Under the pieces are notes generated by a model, which was not told where the DNA came from, searched no databases, and saw only the letters and a list, made by a program, of their open reading frames with translations. DNA of 64,000 nucleotides, taken from Diphasiastrum complanatum. Taxonomy: Eukaryota; Streptophyta; Lycopodiopsida; Lycopodiales; Lycopodiaceae. The position numbers and the translations under genes are program-made. Shown here piece after piece: positions 59,601 through 64,000 of this stretch. Where the stretch lies: positions 10,241,456 to 10,305,455 of the forward strand of contig CM055102.1 in assembly GCA_029204225.1 (NCBI GenBank). Reading direction: 5' to 3'. Position 1 is the first letter of the stretch. Every line of letters starts with the position of its first letter.

Positions 59601-60990
59601 CCTTAGTTAAGGAATAGACTCAGGTCATCAGTGATTGTATTCCAAAGAGCTCAATTGGATAGCAAATCATAATGAATTCGAGAATAATAACTGAATTGAT
59701 ATTCAGTGGGACTTTGGGTATCTAGATTTGATTCTAGACGATAATCTGTTTTTGTGATTAGAGATGATTGTCATTATTATTTTGTTATGCTTTCTGTCTT
59801 TAATTACCAGTAGCATATAGAACTTGAATATCTAGCACTTCTGTCAAAGAATCCGGTTTAGAAAATATTCTTTAAATCTAGTATTTTCCTAGTGGGAAAG
59901 ATTTTGAAATGATTTTTACTTTTCTTGAGTTATGTTGGACACATACTGGGTCTCTAAAATTTTAATGTATCATCACAAAAATTTGTGTTCAACCATTTCA
60001 ATCCATTTCACCACTCCAGTATCCTGTAATGATTAGGTATGGTTTTGGATTCCAAAAAATTATGATTGACGAGTCATATAAATCTAAATATTTATGATTG
60101 ACGGATCATAAATAGATACTTAACTGTTGTTAGAGGATTATAAAGAATTGTGATGATTCTTAAGTGTGACAATTAATTTTTGATCTATTAATTGAGTTGA
60201 GATTTCAGCTTAGCATTTTAAAAATGTAAATCTCTTTGCTCCAGTATTTTATTGAGTCCTACGGATCTCACAAACATTTCTTTTTAAGTAAATTGTTTTT
60301 ATTTATGTGGAGTTTTGCTTACTTTAGTGGATTGTATTCTGCTACAGATTGTAGTCTATTTGTGTTTGTGTACAAGTTTAATCTACATCTCTGAGTGTAT
60401 AGGAGATAATTAAACCTATTGAGATTCAGATGGATTGTTGATTTCTTGCATGTGATGCTAGAAATGGGGCTAATAACTCGTTAGAGTAACTATAGTACTA
60501 TGCATTGAGGTATAATTGTCTGAAACTTGATGGATCTCCTAGAGATTTTAATTGATTGAATTGTTGTATTTTAGAATATTCTGGATATTCTAAGAATATT
60601 TTGTACCAAGAAACACTGATATCTACAAGAAATTGTGGATAAGATTTAAACTATCAGAACAATGAAATTTCTTTAGCTTTTGGACTTGATATCTGAAATA
60701 AGGAGTCAATTCACCCAATGGTTCATGTGGTTGGGATTACATGAAGGTGATGAAGTTTTATTTGGAGAAGCGGGTCAGCCTATTTGGAATATTTATTACT
60801 TAGTGTATCTTGGGTTTAGAGTTGGTACTCCTGTGTGGAGTCAAGCAATTGTAGAATTGTTGTGTTTGTGAGTACTTATTCAAAATGAAAGATCAAAATA
60901 AGGATAATCATTCTTGGCTATCTCCAGCAGAGTCGTTAGCACCATCTCCAGCTTTGTTATTGTCATTGTGTTGTTTGCTACTATACTACT
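56691..60990. other. F-box 3' flank and gene-poor AT-rich DNA
   Basis: No supported gene over 4.3 kb. Minus-strand open stretches at 57,673-58,001 (ELARTSIGQRVLSWSANEQL) look somewhat coding-like but match no family. 58,200-60,600 is AT-rich with recurring short phrases such as GGATTCA and TTGAATA, in keeping with old repeat DNA. Confidence 0.45.
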
Positions 60991-60996
60991 GTACTG

Positions 60997-61565
60997 ATGA
61001 CAAAGCTTTATCATCTTTATGTGGATCTATCACTAGAATATGCTCCGCCTAGGACAAGAAATTCAAAGCAACCCAAATTGTCAACTTTTGATATGGTCCG
61101 ATACAGGGAGGAAAAGCTAAAGCATGTAAATTTATGGTCATTAGGATCATTGTATTCTATTGATCCATGTTCATTGCAACATCCAGATTTTCATTCGGTG
61201 AGTCAATTAATAATCTATATGTGTCATGGTAAAAATGGCCTTTTGGATTACTGTGAGAATTTGATGCTCTATGGGAATGCACATTCAATGCAAAGAATAC
61301 ATTATTTGGAAGAGGAATCAAGGAAAATATCAAAGGAGTGCAAAGAAAAATCTACAAAGATGAAAACTTGTTTGGATGAAAATGAGATGCTCAAGGAGGA
61401 GATCCAAAGGTTGTAATCTTCTTTGCATCATTATACAACTAGTAACGATGAGATAAAATTTGCATTTCAATCCATGCGTATCTCATATTTGTCTCTTGTT
61501 AAAGATATGGATGTGCTCAACAGAAAGGTCCAAAGCAACATTGATCCATTTGGTGCCACAAATTA
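60997..61565 (+). pseudogene. Unknown coiled-coil protein fragment
   Basis: The frame 60,997-61,416 (139 codons) has a globular first part (VNLWSLGSLYSIDPCSLQHP) and a charged helix (RIHYLEEESRKISKECKEKS, LDENEMLKEEIQRL). A TAA then follows, and past it the same frame continues FAFQSMRISYLSLVKDMDVL to a stop at 61,563-61,565. No family is recognised. The general plan, globular plus coiled coil, resembles the protein at 44,860 but the sequences do not match. Confidence 0.4.
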
Positions 61566-61959
61566 ACTCTGGTTAACCCTGTTAACCATGATTTGACAAT
61601 GCATATACATTAATGGTACATCGATTTTCTCATCTCAACCATCTTTCATATTCTTTTTCAATATTTTTGGGTCTCTTCGGGCAGTGATGAGCTAGAAGGA
61701 CAGGCCTCATCAACCAATAGCATTTCCACATGCTGCCCGACGAAACAACAATATATTTTAAAAGTTTAATTTTATTTATATTTGGAAAATTCTACGTTAC
61801 GTAGAACCCCGATTTCAAGGTTTCAATTGGTCCACATGGCAACGAAAATAAGAAAAAAAATAAAAAAACATCTTTTTCAAAGGCCCTTTTCGAGCTATAA
61901 GTTTCTCTAATGAACTAGTCATTACAAGAGAGATTTACGCTAAACTATCAGCTAACTAT

Positions 61960-62192
61960 GTATCTCTTTTTGTAATGTTGCTTTACAGTTTTGTGTCTCA
62001 TGACTGTCAAGCTTCGAATTCAATAATTCGAATCGCTTGACAAGTTGTTTGTTCATAGTTCGTTTCAGCACTTGTTGACATTTGATAGTTCGGAAGCTAT
62101 CCGGACTATCAGATTTTTAGATGTCGATATCGATGGTGTGCTGAACTATCGGCTGTTCGAGGGAGTGTTGGTTGAGTTCACCATCTCCAACA
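61960..62192 (-). repeat. 3' LTR (terminal part) of copia E; left limit unresolved
   Basis: On the minus strand, RNase H and a polypurine tract (TTTAAGAGGGAG, complement at 62,193-62,204) lead into TGTTGGAGATGG, a typical copia LTR start. Its other end has no partner copy in the window, so 61,960 is only a working limit. Confidence 0.6.
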
Positions 62193-62204
62193 CTCCCTCT
62201 TAAA

Positions 62205-62595
<391 letters not shown>

Positions 62596-63004
62596 ATGAA
62601 GTTGCCATCTCACAAGGCCACAGAACTAGTTGCCCCCAACGCAAGTTCCACGATTGGTCCCGCTTAGCTCCAAGCAATTTGATCCACAATCAATTCCTGA
62701 CAGCTCTCCCAAGAAGAATCACATACAGGTTAGGAATAAAAAAAGGATCATTTGCCGGACAAGATTTAAAAGAATGGGTTGCTAAATTCATCATTAGCTC
62801 ATGGCATCTATATCAAAATTTCACAAGTAGAAGGGCACTCTATCACCAGAATTGATAAGTATGCTTTCAACCAGAATTAGTGAATCCAACCCCAAACTTC
62901 CCTTCTAAAATCAACACTCCAAACCGGGATGCAAATCCAAGTGCTTCACTTGCCAATTCGATGTAGAGTTTGTCTCCATCCTAATCAAGTCTCTAAATAG
63001 GGAG

Positions 63005-63517
63005 TTGGCTTCCATTGGAGAGAAAATTTATGATGGAGAGTTTGTACAAATTGTTCTTAATGGTCTAGGAGATGACTTTGCAAATTTGGTCCAAAGTTTT
63101 GCCATCCAAGACACTTTACCAACTACAGAAAAACTTCACAGTGTATTAGTGGCTGAAGAGCGTAGGATGCTCCATGCAAAATCTAGGATGAGTTCCTTGT
63201 TTTTGCAGGATGGTGATGAGAAAGCCAATTTCTTATTCAAGGGCAAAAAGAAGACTAATGGAAAGAAGAAGCATCCAAAGGAGGCCAAAGAAGAGGATGA
63301 TGCATCAAGCTCAAGGGACAAGTCAAAGCAGAAATGCTTCTTTTGTGGAAAGAAGGGGCATTATGCATCCGAATGCTACAAGAGGCTAAGAGCACAAGTG
63401 GAGGAGGACAAACAAGGAAACCTTTCAAATGAGGAGGAGGAGGATGAAGTAGATGTATTCTTGATGACATCTACATCCTCACTGACAAGCAATAGCAATT
63501 CAAGAGACAATTGGTGA
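63005..63517 (+). pseudogene. Copia F gag with CCHC knuckle, stopped at the protease box
   Basis: A 170-codon frame with UBN2-type gag (FVQIVLNGLGDDFANLVQSF), a Lys-rich segment, the knuckle CFFCGKKGHYASEC at 63,335-63,376 and an acidic tail. It ends at TGA 63,515-63,517 where the second Trp of the conserved WWIDSG should be (TGG to TGA). Confidence 0.88.
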
Positions 63518-64000
63518 ATCGACAGTGGGGCTAGCTCCCACATGTCTTGTGAAAAGGACTTTTTCTCAACCTTACACTCTTTAAATACTGCTAAAAAGTT
63601 TGTCTTTACTGCAAATGATAAAGAGTGTAGGATAGATGGTGTTGGCACCATCTCTTTGTGTCTAGAATCCTCAAAATGCATGGATCTAGAAATTGTCCTT
63701 TATGTACCATCAATTACCAAGAATATGCTTAGTGTTGGTCTACTCTTAGAAAGTGGTTTGGATGTCCACTTTAAGCATGGTGTTTGTTTCATCTTGAAGA
63801 ATGATATTTGCATTGCAAAGGGATTTAAACATGGAAGATTGTTTAAGTTGGAAGCTAGTGTTGCTTTTGAAAGAATGAGCTTGGAAAATGAGGAGATCAC
63901 TCAAGAGGAGATATTGGAAAAGTGTGATCTTGCTTGCATTGAGGAGGAGCATCAAAAGGAGGAAGATCTTGAGGATCAGTCCCAAAGCATGAGAGTTCCA
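63518..64000 (+). pseudogene. Copia F protease and pre-integrase region, partial
   Basis: Directly after the TGA and in the same frame: IDSGASSHMSCEKDFFSTLH (active-site D-S-G), KFVFTANDKECRI, VLYVPSITKNMLSVGLLLES and an acidic tail to the window edge without further stops. Only the single stop separates it from gag. Confidence 0.85.

Larger units (their letters stand above)
62940..64000 (+). mobile_element. Copia F: gag and protease, truncated by the window end
   Basis: A plus-strand Ty1/copia element from a lineage different from copia B. Gag is readable from about 62,960, then knuckle, protease and the GAG-pre-integrase region. Integrase and RT should lie to the right, outside the window. 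No LTR is seen. Confidence 0.85.

Overview
The window is nuclear DNA of a vascular plant. It carries an intact gibberellin-receptor (GID1) gene, a gene family confined to vascular plants, plus Ty1/copia and Ty3/gypsy retrotransposons primed by plant-type tRNA sites, a Mutator-like transposon and long GA/CT/GT microsatellites. Low gene density and many eroded nested retroelements would suit a large genome such as a gymnosperm, but that is a guess and the species cannot be named from this sequence.

Layout. 1-21,727 is a nested retrotransposon block. Minus-strand copia pieces lie at 1-1,010, 1,011-about 2,340 and 17,530-21,727. Minus-strand gypsy pieces lie at about 2,640-7,587, 7,588-about 10,290 and 16,157-17,525. 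A deleted plus-strand gypsy with both LTRs spans 11,441-15,067. 22,230-25,900 is intergenic, with a dispersed repeat, a GT/GA microsatellite and a short tandem duplication. 25,944-27,211 is the GID1 gene (two exons, 345 aa). 29,025-29,260 is an orphan copia-type LTR plus primer-binding site. About 30,200-33,405 is an eroded multi-exon coding region ending in a SET-like domain. 33,720-34,290 is a CGTCGC-rich tandem repeat. 34,362-41,189 holds a copia gag relic and a 5'-half gypsy element with gag, four zinc knuckles, protease, partial RT and its 5' LTR. 44,860-50,319 is the most unusual part: an uninterrupted 386-codon coiled-coil ORF followed by a broken FAR1/MULE-type transposase and a five-exon Ulp1-like (C48) cysteine-peptidase domain, all on the plus strand. 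50,837-51,271 is a tandem repeat ending in a tRNA-like Pol III B box. 51,857-52,212 is a GC-rich island. 53,268-56,690 is a single-exon F-box protein gene (1,140 aa). 56,691-61,000 has no recognised gene. 61,000-64,000 holds a small coiled-coil ORF, the 3' end of a minus-strand copia, a 205-bp GA microsatellite and a plus-strand copia gag/protease that runs out of the window.

Only GID1 and the F-box gene look like intact host genes. GID1 is the soluble nuclear gibberellin receptor that binds DELLA repressors so that an SCF F-box ligase can remove them. The F-box protein here is not the GID2/SLY1 type, so no functional link between the two is claimed. No transposon in the window appears able to move by itself: each has a visible deletion, stop or frameshift in an essential domain. 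Some open frames (386-aa ORF, 114-aa ORF) remain uninterrupted, and the splice structure of the Ulp1-like segment is almost intact.
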